Part shown: in pieces, positions 1 through 5,972 of the stretch
Layout: every line of letters begins with the position of its first letter
Numbering within the stretch: the first letter of the stretch is position 1
Assembly (NCBI GenBank): GCA_017881705.1
Contig: JADGQP010000119.1
Location: 1 to 12,307, forward strand
DNA from: Christensenellaceae bacterium
Lineage (GTDB): Bacteria > Bacillota > Clostridia > Christensenellales > Aristaeellaceae
Length of the DNA stretch: 12,307 nucleotides
Reading direction: 5' to 3'
Notes under the pieces: model-generated
Database searches by the model: none
Seen by the model: the letters and a program-made list of their open reading frames with translations, nothing else
What the model was told of the DNA's origin: nothing
Translations under genes and position numbers: made by a program

Positions 1-172
1 CAGCCCGCTTTTCTTTTTCTGCGTTCTGGAACAGGAGTTCCTTGTTGGCAACAGCCAGCTCGATTGCCCGCGTTTCCCGTTCTTTACGTTGACGAGCAAT
101 TTCTCTGTTGGCAATAAGTAATTCATCTGATAATTTTTTTATAACCTTCCGGTTATCAACATCATCATTCAT
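1..172 (-). CDS. N-terminus of a coiled-coil signalling protein (partial)
   Basis: The first 57 residues of a minus-strand gene that continues beyond the left edge. The ATG (170-172) follows a good ribosome binding site, AAGGAG, 9 bases upstream. The peptide is highly charged and lacks a signal peptide or membrane segment. It shows about one and a half copies of a 21-residue repeat of the form ELxxANxEL...QxxExExRA. The repeat is also visible in the DNA, where TGTTGGCAA recurs 63 bases apart at 43-51 and 106-114. From family knowledge, this ANKEL/FQNEEKEKRA-like repeat is a cytoplasmic coiled-coil linker common in bacterial PAS histidine kinases and GGDEF/EAL proteins, so a sensor or cyclic-di-GMP role is inferred. 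No catalytic domain is in view. The DNA is clearly AT-richer than the rest of the window, which may reflect transfer. Confidence 0.75.
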   Translation of the reverse strand, partial: MNDDVDNRKVIKKLSDELLIANREIARQRKERETRAIELAVANKELLFQNAEKEKRA

Positions 173-463
173 AAATGGAATCTCCTTCCCAGCACTCGCG
201 AAGGCTCATTTTTAATGAATAGATAATAAGTAATATGACAACTAATTTTACACCATTTTACATCAGAAAGATAGTGCGGCATTGCAAAATGAAGGTTTGG
301 TTGACAAAAAGTGCAATTTTTACGGGAAACGCACGTTAGTCATGGATATTCTGTTTTTCAACGGAGCCTGCTGTGTGTGCGCTCCCGAGCTTATGCGGGG
401 TGCCTTCGCGTATGTGAACCTTTAGAAAAGCGAATCCGCCGGTTTGGCAGGCCGTCTGTCCGC
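173..463. other. AT-rich intergenic region without a convincing gene
   Basis: About 290 bases between the divergently placed signalling gene and the end of the fumarase operon. The part up to about 330 is AT-rich, then composition shifts to the GC-rich style of the rest of the window. A TTGACA at 301-306 has no matching -10 box at normal spacing. TTGTCA on the minus strand (236-241) could be the -35 of the signalling gene, but its -10 is poor. A 27-codon plus-strand reading frame (342-425) has no ribosome binding site. I see no clear terminator for the fumarase operon. Confidence 0.6.
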
Positions 464-1033
464 TTAGCGGATGTCTGTGGCAAAATCGCGCAGATAACGC
501 GCTTGCCCGTCGACGTAGGCGTTGTGGCCCAGTGTGTCGATCGCTACGATCAGCGGCATGTTTTCAACCGTAAGGCGTTTAACCGATTCGGTGCCCAGGT
601 CGTCATATGCGACGACCTCCACGCTTTTCACACAGGAAGCCATATAGGCTGCACAGCCGCCTATCGCGACGAAATAGACCGCGCCGTTTGCCGTAAACGC
701 GTCCCGTGCCGCAGAGCCGCGATCGCCTTTGCCGATGACTGCGCGCACGCCATAACGCAGCAGCTGTGGGGTATAGGGGTCCATGCGCACGCTCGTGGTG
801 GGGCCGATGGAGCCGCTGCTCCGCCCGGGTGGGGTGGGCGTGGGTCCGGCGTAAAAAATGGTTTGGCCGCGCAGATCGACCGGCAGCGGTTCGCCTTTGC
901 CCAGCGCATCGCAAAAGCGGGCGTGCGCCGCGTCCCGCGCGGTATACACCACCCCGCTGAGTAAAACCTGGTCGCCTGCGCGAAGCGCCCAAAGCGCCTG
1001 GGGCGTAAACGGAGACAACAGGGAAACAGCCAT
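464..1033 (-). CDS. Fumarate hydratase class I, beta subunit (FumA C-terminal / TtdB family)
   Basis: A 189-residue protein, the normal length for the beta subunit of two-subunit iron-sulfur hydro-lyases. With the alpha subunit encoded just upstream it should interconvert fumarate and malate in the cytoplasm; tartrate dehydratase is the sister activity and cannot be excluded. The family signature GSIGPTTSVRMD is at residues 74-85, followed by YTPQLL and VIGKG (about 87-103). A Gly-Cys-Ala segment (126-128) and the ENMPLIVAIDTLGHN block (157-171) also match the family. The ATG is preceded by GGATGA at suitable spacing. It lies 54 bases after the alpha stop codon, so the two are surely co-transcribed. 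The cluster cysteines are on the alpha subunit, as usual for split enzymes. Confidence 0.93.
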   Translation of the reverse strand: MAVSLLSPFTPQALWALRAGDQVLLSGVVYTARDAAHARFCDALGKGEPLPVDLRGQTIFYAGPTPTPPGRSSGSIGPTTSVRMDPYTPQLLRYGVRAVIGKGDRGSAARDAFTANGAVYFVAIGGCAAYMASCVKSVEVVAYDDLGTESVKRLTVENMPLIVAIDTLGHNAYVDGQARYLRDFATDIR

Positions 1034-1087
1034 GGGAAGATCATCCTTTCCATACCCGATAAACCTTTGCGCGGGCGCGCACAGTGC

Positions 1088-1939
1088 TTACAGCGTTTCG
1101 CTGGCGCGGCGCGTAACGTGACAGCCCATATTGACCGCCACCGGAAGCCCCGCGATGTGTGTGGGCGCGGCTTTGATGCGTACCGACAATGCCGTGGTTA
1201 ATCCGCCGAAGCCCTGCGGGCCGATGCCCATGCGGTTGATCTGCGCCAGCAGTTCCTTCTCCAGACGATCGTAAAACGGGTCGGGGTGCGGGCCTTCGCG
1301 CAGTTCCGCCAACGCTTCCTTGGCAAGCAGCGCCACCTGCTCGAACGTACCGCCGATGCCCACGCCCAGCATCATGGGCGGGCAGGGATTGGCGCCCGCC
1401 AACCGTACAGTTTCCAGCACGAACGCTTTTACGCCTTCCAGCCCGTCGGCGGGGGTGAGCATGGCCAGGCGGCTCATGTTTTCGCTGCCAAAACCTTTGG
1501 GGCAAACCGTCAGTTTCAGCCGGTCGCCGGCGGTGAGGCGCACGTGGAGCACGGCGGGCGTATTATCGCCCGTGTTGCTGCGGCGGAAAGGATCGGCCAC
1601 GACGGATTTACGCAGGTATCCTTCTGTATATCCGCGGGTGACGCCCGCGTTTACGGCGTTTTCCAGCGTATCGCCTGTAATGTGTACATTCTGCCCAACC
1701 TCCGCGAAAACCACGGTCATACCGGTATCCTGGCAGATGGGCATGGGCTGTGCGGCCGCAGTACAGACGTTTTCACAGATTAAAGCAAGCGTTTCTCTGG
1801 CGGGCGGGTAAGGCTCGGCATCGCGCGCGGCACAAAGAAGAGCGTATACCGCCGCCGGCAGCTCGTTGCACGCGCGAACGCACAACCTGGCCACACATTC
1901 GGCAATTTCGTCGCTTGTGATGGTTCGCAAAGTTTCCAA
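1088..1939 (-). CDS. Fumarate hydratase class I, alpha subunit (FumA N-terminal / TtdA family), TTG start
   Basis: Catalytic, cluster-binding subunit of class I fumarase, 283 residues from the TTG at 1939. Family motifs are intact: PICQDTG (67-73), YLRKSVVADP (108-117), NTGDNTPA (122-129), PKGFGSENMS (147-156), NPCPP (184-188), GVGIGGTFE (192-200) and NMGCHVTRRAS (270-280). Cys69, Cys186 and Cys273 match the three ligands of the site-differentiated [4Fe-4S] cluster, whose free iron binds substrate. I prefer the TTG because AAGGAGG lies 9 bases before it and the resulting N-terminus (METLRTITSDEI) matches the family. An in-frame ATG at 1996 would add 19 unusual residues and overlap the preceding gene. 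The enzyme is expected to be oxygen-labile, fitting an anaerobe. It sits second in an operon after a metallophosphoesterase. Confidence 0.92.
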   Translation of the reverse strand: METLRTITSDEIAECVARLCVRACNELPAAVYALLCAARDAEPYPPARETLALICENVCTAAAQPMPICQDTGMTVVFAEVGQNVHITGDTLENAVNAGVTRGYTEGYLRKSVVADPFRRSNTGDNTPAVLHVRLTAGDRLKLTVCPKGFGSENMSRLAMLTPADGLEGVKAFVLETVRLAGANPCPPMMLGVGIGGTFEQVALLAKEALAELREGPHPDPFYDRLEKELLAQINRMGIGPQGFGGLTTALSVRIKAAPTHIAGLPVAVNMGCHVTRRASETL

Positions 1940-1948
1940 AGGGCCGCG

Positions 1949-1955
1949 CCTCCTT
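1949..1955 (-). promoter_or_regulatory. Ribosome binding site deciding the fumarase alpha start
   Basis: AAGGAGG on the minus strand, 9 bases before TTG 1939 and just after the end of the metallophosphoesterase gene (stop at 1983). The in-frame ATG at 1996 lies upstream of this site and has no comparable one, so the TTG is favoured. Confidence 0.8.
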
Positions 1956-1982
1956 GCGTCGCGCCAATCGGCGGCGGCGGGT

Positions 1983-2663
1983 TTAATCCAGTTCAATCAG
2001 CAAAACTTCGCGCGGGTTATGGATGCGCGGAACCATCGAGGGGTTGCCCGCCCCCGCGCTGATGACCATGCGGCGGTCGACCACGCCGCGTGTGTAGCGG
2101 GGGAAAAGCCCCTGACCGGGGGCGTACAGCCCCTGATTCCCGACGCGAACCTGGCCGCCGTGCGTGTGGCCAGCCAGCACCAGATCTGCCGCACAACCGC
2201 GAAGGCTGCGCATATAATCCTCCGGCCGATGGCACATCAGCACTTTCACGCCGGGCTCGGCTTCCATCAGCGGCAGCATATCCTGTTGACCGTAGTTTTC
2301 AGGCCGGTACCAACAACCGATAACCAGCCCCTCCCAGCAGATGTAGCCATTGCAAAGGAGCTGCGCGCCGGCCTGCGACACCCGCATATTGAAGGTTTCA
2401 TAGTCCTTCAGGCGCATTTCATGGTTGCCCACGCCTACGAACGTGGGCAGCCGTTGGGTGGCAACCTGTAAAAAATCGATCGCGCGCGCGTATTGTTGCC
2501 GGTACCGATCCACAAGGTCACCGGGCATCAGCAGCGCGTCGGCCAGCGCAAGCAATGGAAGCAGATCGTCATACGGCGCGTTGTGCAGGTCGCTGACGAC
2601 CAACAGCCGCACGGTGCGGTTCAGCCTGCCGGTATGCCATGGATAAACGCTCAACGCACGCAA
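1983..2663 (-). CDS. Calcineurin-like metallophosphoesterase (YkoQ/YaeI-like), TTG start
   Basis: A 226-residue protein with all five metal-binding motifs of the calcineurin-like phosphoesterase superfamily in order: SDLH (24-27), PGDLVDR (47-53), GNHE (79-82), CHRPE (144-148) and GHTHGGQ (165-171). A dinuclear metal centre with phosphoesterase activity follows from the family; the substrate is unknown. The PRYTRG...MVISAGAGNP ending resembles YkoQ/YaeI-like members, several of which act on lipid-linked pyrophosphates, but those carry an N-terminal membrane helix that I do not see here. The start is TTG, with GGAGG 7 bases upstream. It is the first gene of the operon, 43 bases before fumarase alpha, with its own strong promoter. 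Why it is joined to fumarase is unclear; no functional link is apparent. Confidence 0.88.
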   Translation of the reverse strand: MRALSVYPWHTGRLNRTVRLLVVSDLHNAPYDDLLPLLALADALLMPGDLVDRYRQQYARAIDFLQVATQRLPTFVGVGNHEMRLKDYETFNMRVSQAGAQLLCNGYICWEGLVIGCWYRPENYGQQDMLPLMEAEPGVKVLMCHRPEDYMRSLRGCAADLVLAGHTHGGQVRVGNQGLYAPGQGLFPRYTRGVVDRRMVISAGAGNPSMVPRIHNPREVLLIELD

Positions 2664-2670
2664 GGCGATC

Positions 2671-2675
2671 CCTCC
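2671..2675 (-). promoter_or_regulatory. Ribosome binding site for the metallophosphoesterase TTG start
   Basis: GGAGG on the minus strand, 7 bases upstream of TTG 2663. It supports the non-ATG start. Confidence 0.75.
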
Positions 2676-2721
2676 GTATGCTCAATCCACCCGCAAGGTT
2701 TTAAATAGGCCATCCTCGGGC

Positions 2722-2750
2722 ATTGTACCATACCCGCGCTGGCTTGACAA
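2722..2750 (-). promoter_or_regulatory. Sigma-A promoter of the metallophosphoesterase-fumarase operon
   Basis: On the minus strand TTGTCA (2745-2750), a 17-base spacer, then TACAAT (2722-2727). TGG precedes the -10, giving an extended -10 element (TGn). It lies about 60 bases before the first start codon and immediately beyond the terminator of the upstream gene. Confidence 0.85.
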
Positions 2751-2761
2751 ACGGTTTACCC

Positions 2762-2799
2762 AATGAAACAAACAAAGGCGGCCCGATACGGGCCGCCTT
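2762..2799 (-). terminator. Rho-independent terminator of the PrsA-like gene
   Basis: A perfect 11-base-pair GC-rich stem (2775-2785 with 2789-2799) with a 3-base loop, 20 bases after the stop codon. On the minus strand it is followed by a T-rich run (TGTTTGTTTCATT). There is no T run on the plus side, so it works in one direction and insulates the next operon. Confidence 0.92.
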
Positions 2800-2819
2800 A
2801 AAAAGGTAGACGAGTCGCC

Positions 2820-4184
2820 TTACTTCAGGCGGTCTTTGTAGATCTTGGCGTTGGCATCGGTGACCCATTGTTTCACCGTGGACGTGTATAGATCGTCCTG
2901 TTTGGTGGACAGCAGTTCGGCTTTCGTGGCGTCTTTCACGTCAGCCAGCGGCACTGCGCCCTCGGTGATATCGCTTACGTATTTCACGATATGGATGCCA
3001 TACTCCGTGCGGAAAGGCGTAGACACGTCGCCGATTTTCACCAGCGACATGGCATTGGTGGTGAAATCATCCACATAATTGGTGTCGCCCGCGCATACGG
3101 GGTAGCCGTTCGACTTGGCCGGCTCGCTCTGCATGCCGGTATCCTCGCCGTATTCCGTCAGCAGCGCGTCGAAGTCCGTACCGGCGGCCAGCTTGGCCTC
3201 GATCTCGTCGACCTTGGGCTGGATGGCGGCGTACGCGGTATCCTGCGCGGCGGTCAGCTGGGTTTGCAGGTCGGCGATATCAGCCTCCAACTGCGTTTTT
3301 TCAGAGGTCAGCGATTCACGGCTCTTGGCCTGGTCCGTCGTGTCGGTCGCGGCATCCGTGGGCAGGGCGGCGATCGACGTGGCATTGGTGCTAAGATCGC
3401 TCTGCTTGGTGGTCAGCTGGGTTTGCAGGTCGCTGATCTTCGTGCTGTCGTCGCTGCTTAGCTTGACCAGCAAGTTCTTTACATAGCGGTATCCGGCGGG
3501 ACGGTAATAAATGGTGCTGCCGTTGCTCACGTCCGTACCGAACTGGGAGAGGGTGCTGGCGTAGCTGGATTGCGCGGCCGCGACTTTGGAATCGTACTCG
3601 GTTTGAATTTCTTCGTCGGTCACCGTAACGTCTTTTACGACGGAAGCCTTCAGCTTCTCCTCGGCTTTGGTGCTCTTTTCGCTGTCCAGAAGCGAGGCTT
3701 TATCTTGGTAGCCGAGCTCGGTCATCTTGGCTTCCACGGCCTTTTGCAGGTCGTCGCCGGTAAGCGTGGTATCCGCGAAATAGTTGGTTTTCACGGTGCT
3801 CACGTTTTTATCGTAGGTTTCATCCACGGTGGTTTGCATATCCTTAAGTTCGGCGTCGGTAAAATTGGTAAAGCCCAGTTCCTGTTCCTTCTGTTCGGTT
3901 ACGGCGTTCTGAATCAGAGCGTTGATGGCCGAATCCTGCGCGCTGGAAATCGTATCCGCATCGGTGGCGTCGAAGCTCATGCCATACATGCTGTACATGT
4001 AGGACTGATAACTCAGCGTATTCTGGGTGGCTGTTTGCACCTGAGATTTGGTAAAGGTTTGCCCCGCGACTTCGACGATGACGGTTTGTGCGTCTACCGC
4101 CGCATCCTTTTCGATGAGGCTGCAACTGGTGCTGAGCACGAGTGCAGCAATCATCAAAATTGCCAGAAAAATACGCTTGCGCAT
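2820..4184 (-). CDS. PrsA/SurA-like foldase lipoprotein with parvulin domain and coiled-coil insertion
   Basis: A 454-residue exported protein. Residues 1-20 form a signal peptide (MRKR, hydrophobic core, LSTS) followed by Cys21, a probable lipidation site with an imperfect lipobox (Ser rather than Leu at -3). Residues about 35-225 resemble the helical SurA/PrsA N-domain. A parvulin (PPIC) domain follows: first strand YRYVKNLLVKL (232-242) and second half AAGTDF to YGIHIVKYV (333-403). These are separated by roughly 75 extra residues of Gln/Leu/Asp-rich coiled coil (about 243-318). The conserved His of the first strand is Asn237; the second, His398, is present. The family folds secreted proteins at the outer face of the membrane. 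The start is set by the signal peptide: an upstream ATG at 4232 overlaps the promoter -10 box. It stands alone between its own promoter and terminator. PrsA is usually about 290-340 residues. Confidence 0.87.
   Translation of the reverse strand: MRKRIFLAILMIAALVLSTSCSLIEKDAAVDAQTVIVEVAGQTFTKSQVQTATQNTLSYQSYMYSMYGMSFDATDADTISSAQDSAINALIQNAVTEQKEQELGFTNFTDAELKDMQTTVDETYDKNVSTVKTNYFADTTLTGDDLQKAVEAKMTELGYQDKASLLDSEKSTKAEEKLKASVVKDVTVTDEEIQTEYDSKVAAAQSSYASTLSQFGTDVSNGSTIYYRPAGYRYVKNLLVKLSSDDSTKISDLQTQLTTKQSDLSTNATSIAALPTDAATDTTDQAKSRESLTSEKTQLEADIADLQTQLTAAQDTAYAAIQPKVDEIEAKLAAGTDFDALLTEYGEDTGMQSEPAKSNGYPVCAGDTNYVDDFTTNAMSLVKIGDVSTPFRTEYGIHIVKYVSDITEGAVPLADVKDATKAELLSTKQDDLYTSTVKQWVTDANAKIYKDRLK
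3252..3432. repeat. 22-base direct repeat within the PrsA-like gene
   Basis: Exact 22-base copies lie at 3252-3273 and 3411-3432, 159 bases (53 codons) apart and in the same frame. They encode DLQTQLT at residues 252-258 and 305-311, one in each arm of the predicted coiled-coil insertion. Confidence 0.85.
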
Positions 4185-4230
4185 GTTATGGTCGCCCCTA
4201 TCGTTCCTAAGTTTTGCCGTAGCTTGGATC

Positions 4231-4259
4231 ATTATACTCGATTATTGCTCAATCGGCAA
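4231..4259 (-). promoter_or_regulatory. Sigma-A promoter of the PrsA-like gene
   Basis: On the minus strand TTGCCG (4254-4259), a 17-base spacer, then a perfect TATAAT (4231-4236). An in-frame ATG at 4232 overlaps the -10 box and would not be in the transcript, which supports the downstream start at 4184. Confidence 0.82.
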
Positions 4260-4315
4260 GGATTTATTATGGATATTCGCGAGATTCACGCTTTGTTCAC
4301 GGGATGGGACGGCTA

Positions 4316-4345
4316 TTGATATTCGGAAGCGGTAGGGGGTATAAT
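4316..4345 (+). promoter_or_regulatory. Sigma-A promoter of murC
   Basis: TTGATA (4316-4321), an 18-base spacer and a perfect TATAAT (4340-4345), 36 bases before the murC ATG. It is divergent from the promoter of the PrsA-like gene, with about 55 bases between the two -35 boxes. Confidence 0.8.
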
Positions 4346-4381
4346 GGCTCGGGAAAGAACTCGGGAAAGGCATGATTTGGA

Positions 4382-5791
4382 ATGAACGCCCCCCATATAC
4401 GGGATTATTACGGAAAACGCGTGCATATGATCGGCATCGGCGGCAGCAGCATGAGCGGACTGGCGCGGATGCTGCTTGCGCACGGCTGCGGGCTTACGGG
4501 CAGCGACAACCTGGAAACATACGCCACCAAAGCCCTGCGGGACTCGGGCGTGCCTGTGACGATCGGGCACAGGCCGGAGAACGTGCATAACGCGGATTTG
4601 GTGGTCTATACCGCAGCCATCCTGCCGGACAACACCGAGCGTGTGGAAGCGGAAAGGCTGGGTTTGCCCGCCATTGAGCGCGCCGCGCTGCTGGGGCAGC
4701 TGATGGAAGGCTGTAAAACCGCCGTGGGTGTGTGCGGTACGCACGGCAAAACCTCCACCACCTCGATGCTTGCGCAGGTGCTGGTGGAAGCAGGCGTTGA
4801 CCCGACTGTGCATATCGGCGGCACACTGGATTTTATCGGCGGCAGTACGCGCATCGGAAACGGCGACGTGTTTCTAACCGAAGCCTGCGAGTTCAACGGG
4901 AGCTTTTTGCACCTTCGGCCTACCGTAGCCGTGGTAACCAACATTGAAGAAGACCATCTGGACTATTACCAGGATATCGACGATATTCAACGGGCATTCG
5001 GCCAGTTTCTCCGCCTTTTACCCCCCGACGGCTGCGCCGTGGGAAACGGCGACGACTCGCGCGTTGCTCAACTGTTCGAGGGGCTTGCCTGCCGCACGTT
5101 TACGTTCGGGCTGTCCCCTTCATGTGATTGGCAGCCGCTGGGGCTTACCTACGACGCGCAGGGATACGGCAGTTTTGAGGCTGCTTTTCACGGGAAGCCG
5201 CTGGGGCGCGTGAGCCTTAAAGTGGCGGGCTTTTTCCATGTGTATAACGCGCTGGCGACCGTCGCGTGCGCTTATGCGCTAAACGCGGATCCGGTTGTGG
5301 TGTGCGCGGCGCTTAGTGAGTTTACGGGCGCGCACCGCCGGTTCGAGTTCACGGGAGAAATCGACGGGGTGAAGCTCTACCACGATTACGGCCACAACCC
5401 CACCGAGATGCGCAATGTGCTTTCCGTGGCTAAACTTCAGCCGCACAACCGCCTGTGGGCGGTGATGCAGCCGCACACCTTCAGCCGCGTTAAGCGCCTG
5501 TTCGCGGATTACCTCACTTGTACGCGGGACGCGGACATCACCCTGGTAACGGATATCTGCGCCGCGCGGGAAAAAGACCCCGGCGATATCCATGCCGGAC
5601 AGATCGTGGAAGGGATGCTGGCCAAAGGCGTGCGGGCCGTGCATACCCCGACGTTTGACGATACCGAGCGTTACTTGCGCGCGCATTGGCAGCCGGGCGA
5701 CCTGGTGCTTACGCTGGGTTGCGGCAACATCAACCAGCTCAACGAGCAGATGTGTCGGCACGAAACCGAACGGGTCGCCCAGAAGCCCTGA
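4382..5791 (+). CDS. murC: UDP-N-acetylmuramate--L-alanine ligase
   Basis: Adds L-alanine to UDP-MurNAc using ATP, the first amino-acid step of peptidoglycan stem-peptide synthesis, in the cytoplasm. The 469 residues match the family length. Visible in order: Rossmann-type UDP-binding loop GIGGSSMSGLA (18-28), ATP loop GTHGKTSTTS (119-128), EACEFNGSFL (167-176), TNIEEDHLDYY (186-196), the ligase central motif around HVYNALATVACA (286-297), GAHRRFEF (316-323), the C-terminal DYGHNPTE (335-342) and QPHTFSR (363-369). Most MurC proteins have DYAHHPTE at the last Mur motif, so this is a mild variant. The start places the GxGG loop at the usual distance; the ribosome binding site (AAAGG) is weak and rather far away. 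It has its own promoter and is not embedded in a division cluster. Confidence 0.96.
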   Translation: MNAPHIRDYYGKRVHMIGIGGSSMSGLARMLLAHGCGLTGSDNLETYATKALRDSGVPVTIGHRPENVHNADLVVYTAAILPDNTERVEAERLGLPAIERAALLGQLMEGCKTAVGVCGTHGKTSTTSMLAQVLVEAGVDPTVHIGGTLDFIGGSTRIGNGDVFLTEACEFNGSFLHLRPTVAVVTNIEEDHLDYYQDIDDIQRAFGQFLRLLPPDGCAVGNGDDSRVAQLFEGLACRTFTFGLSPSCDWQPLGLTYDAQGYGSFEAAFHGKPLGRVSLKVAGFFHVYNALATVACAYALNADPVVVCAALSEFTGAHRRFEFTGEIDGVKLYHDYGHNPTEMRNVLSVAKLQPHNRLWAVMQPHTFSRVKRLFADYLTCTRDADITLVTDICAAREKDPGDIHAGQIVEGMLAKGVRAVHTPTFDDTERYLRAHWQPGDLVLTLGCGNINQLNEQMCRHETERVAQKP

Positions 5792-5865
5792 CGCCGATTT
5801 GAAAAATAACTGAAGAAGAAAAGCCCGCATTTCTGTGCCTGGCAAGCGCTTTGGCCCCTTAGCGG

Positions 5866-5883
5866 CGCGGCAGCGCGATTTTT
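5866..5883 (+). terminator. Possible weak terminator after murC
   Basis: A short CGCG stem (5866-5869 with 5874-5877) with a 4-base loop, followed by A and five Ts, 75 bases after the murC stop. The stem is only 4 base pairs, so this is tentative. Confidence 0.35.
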
Positions 5884-5888
5884 ACGGG

Positions 5889-5917
5889 TGTTCAAACGCA
5901 GCGGGATACGTTATAAT
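5889..5917 (+). promoter_or_regulatory. Probable promoter of the solute-binding protein gene
   Basis: A perfect TATAAT at 5912-5917, 55 bases before the ATG. The hexamer at 17-base spacing, TGTTCA (5889-5894), is a poor -35, so the promoter may need an activator or be weak. That would fit a regulated sugar-uptake gene, but this is inference. Confidence 0.55.
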
Positions 5918-5972
5918 GAAACGCAAACTTTTTCGCCGCGCATGCGTGTTTAAAAAACAGGGAGGGTGAGCC

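Noticed and set aside
342..425. 27-codon plus-strand frame with a Cys-Cys-x-Cys motif downstream of a TTGACA
   Set aside because: No ribosome binding site and no -10 box at the right distance; the cysteine motif alone is not evidence.
311..964. Long plus-strand open frame across the fumarase beta gene
   Set aside because: It is antisense to a clear fumarase beta gene, has no family motifs and no ribosome binding site; it arises from GC-rich codon use.
4185..4232. Longer N-terminus for the PrsA-like protein from ATG 4232
   Set aside because: That ATG overlaps the TATAAT box of the gene's own promoter, and the added 16 residues would precede a proper signal peptide.
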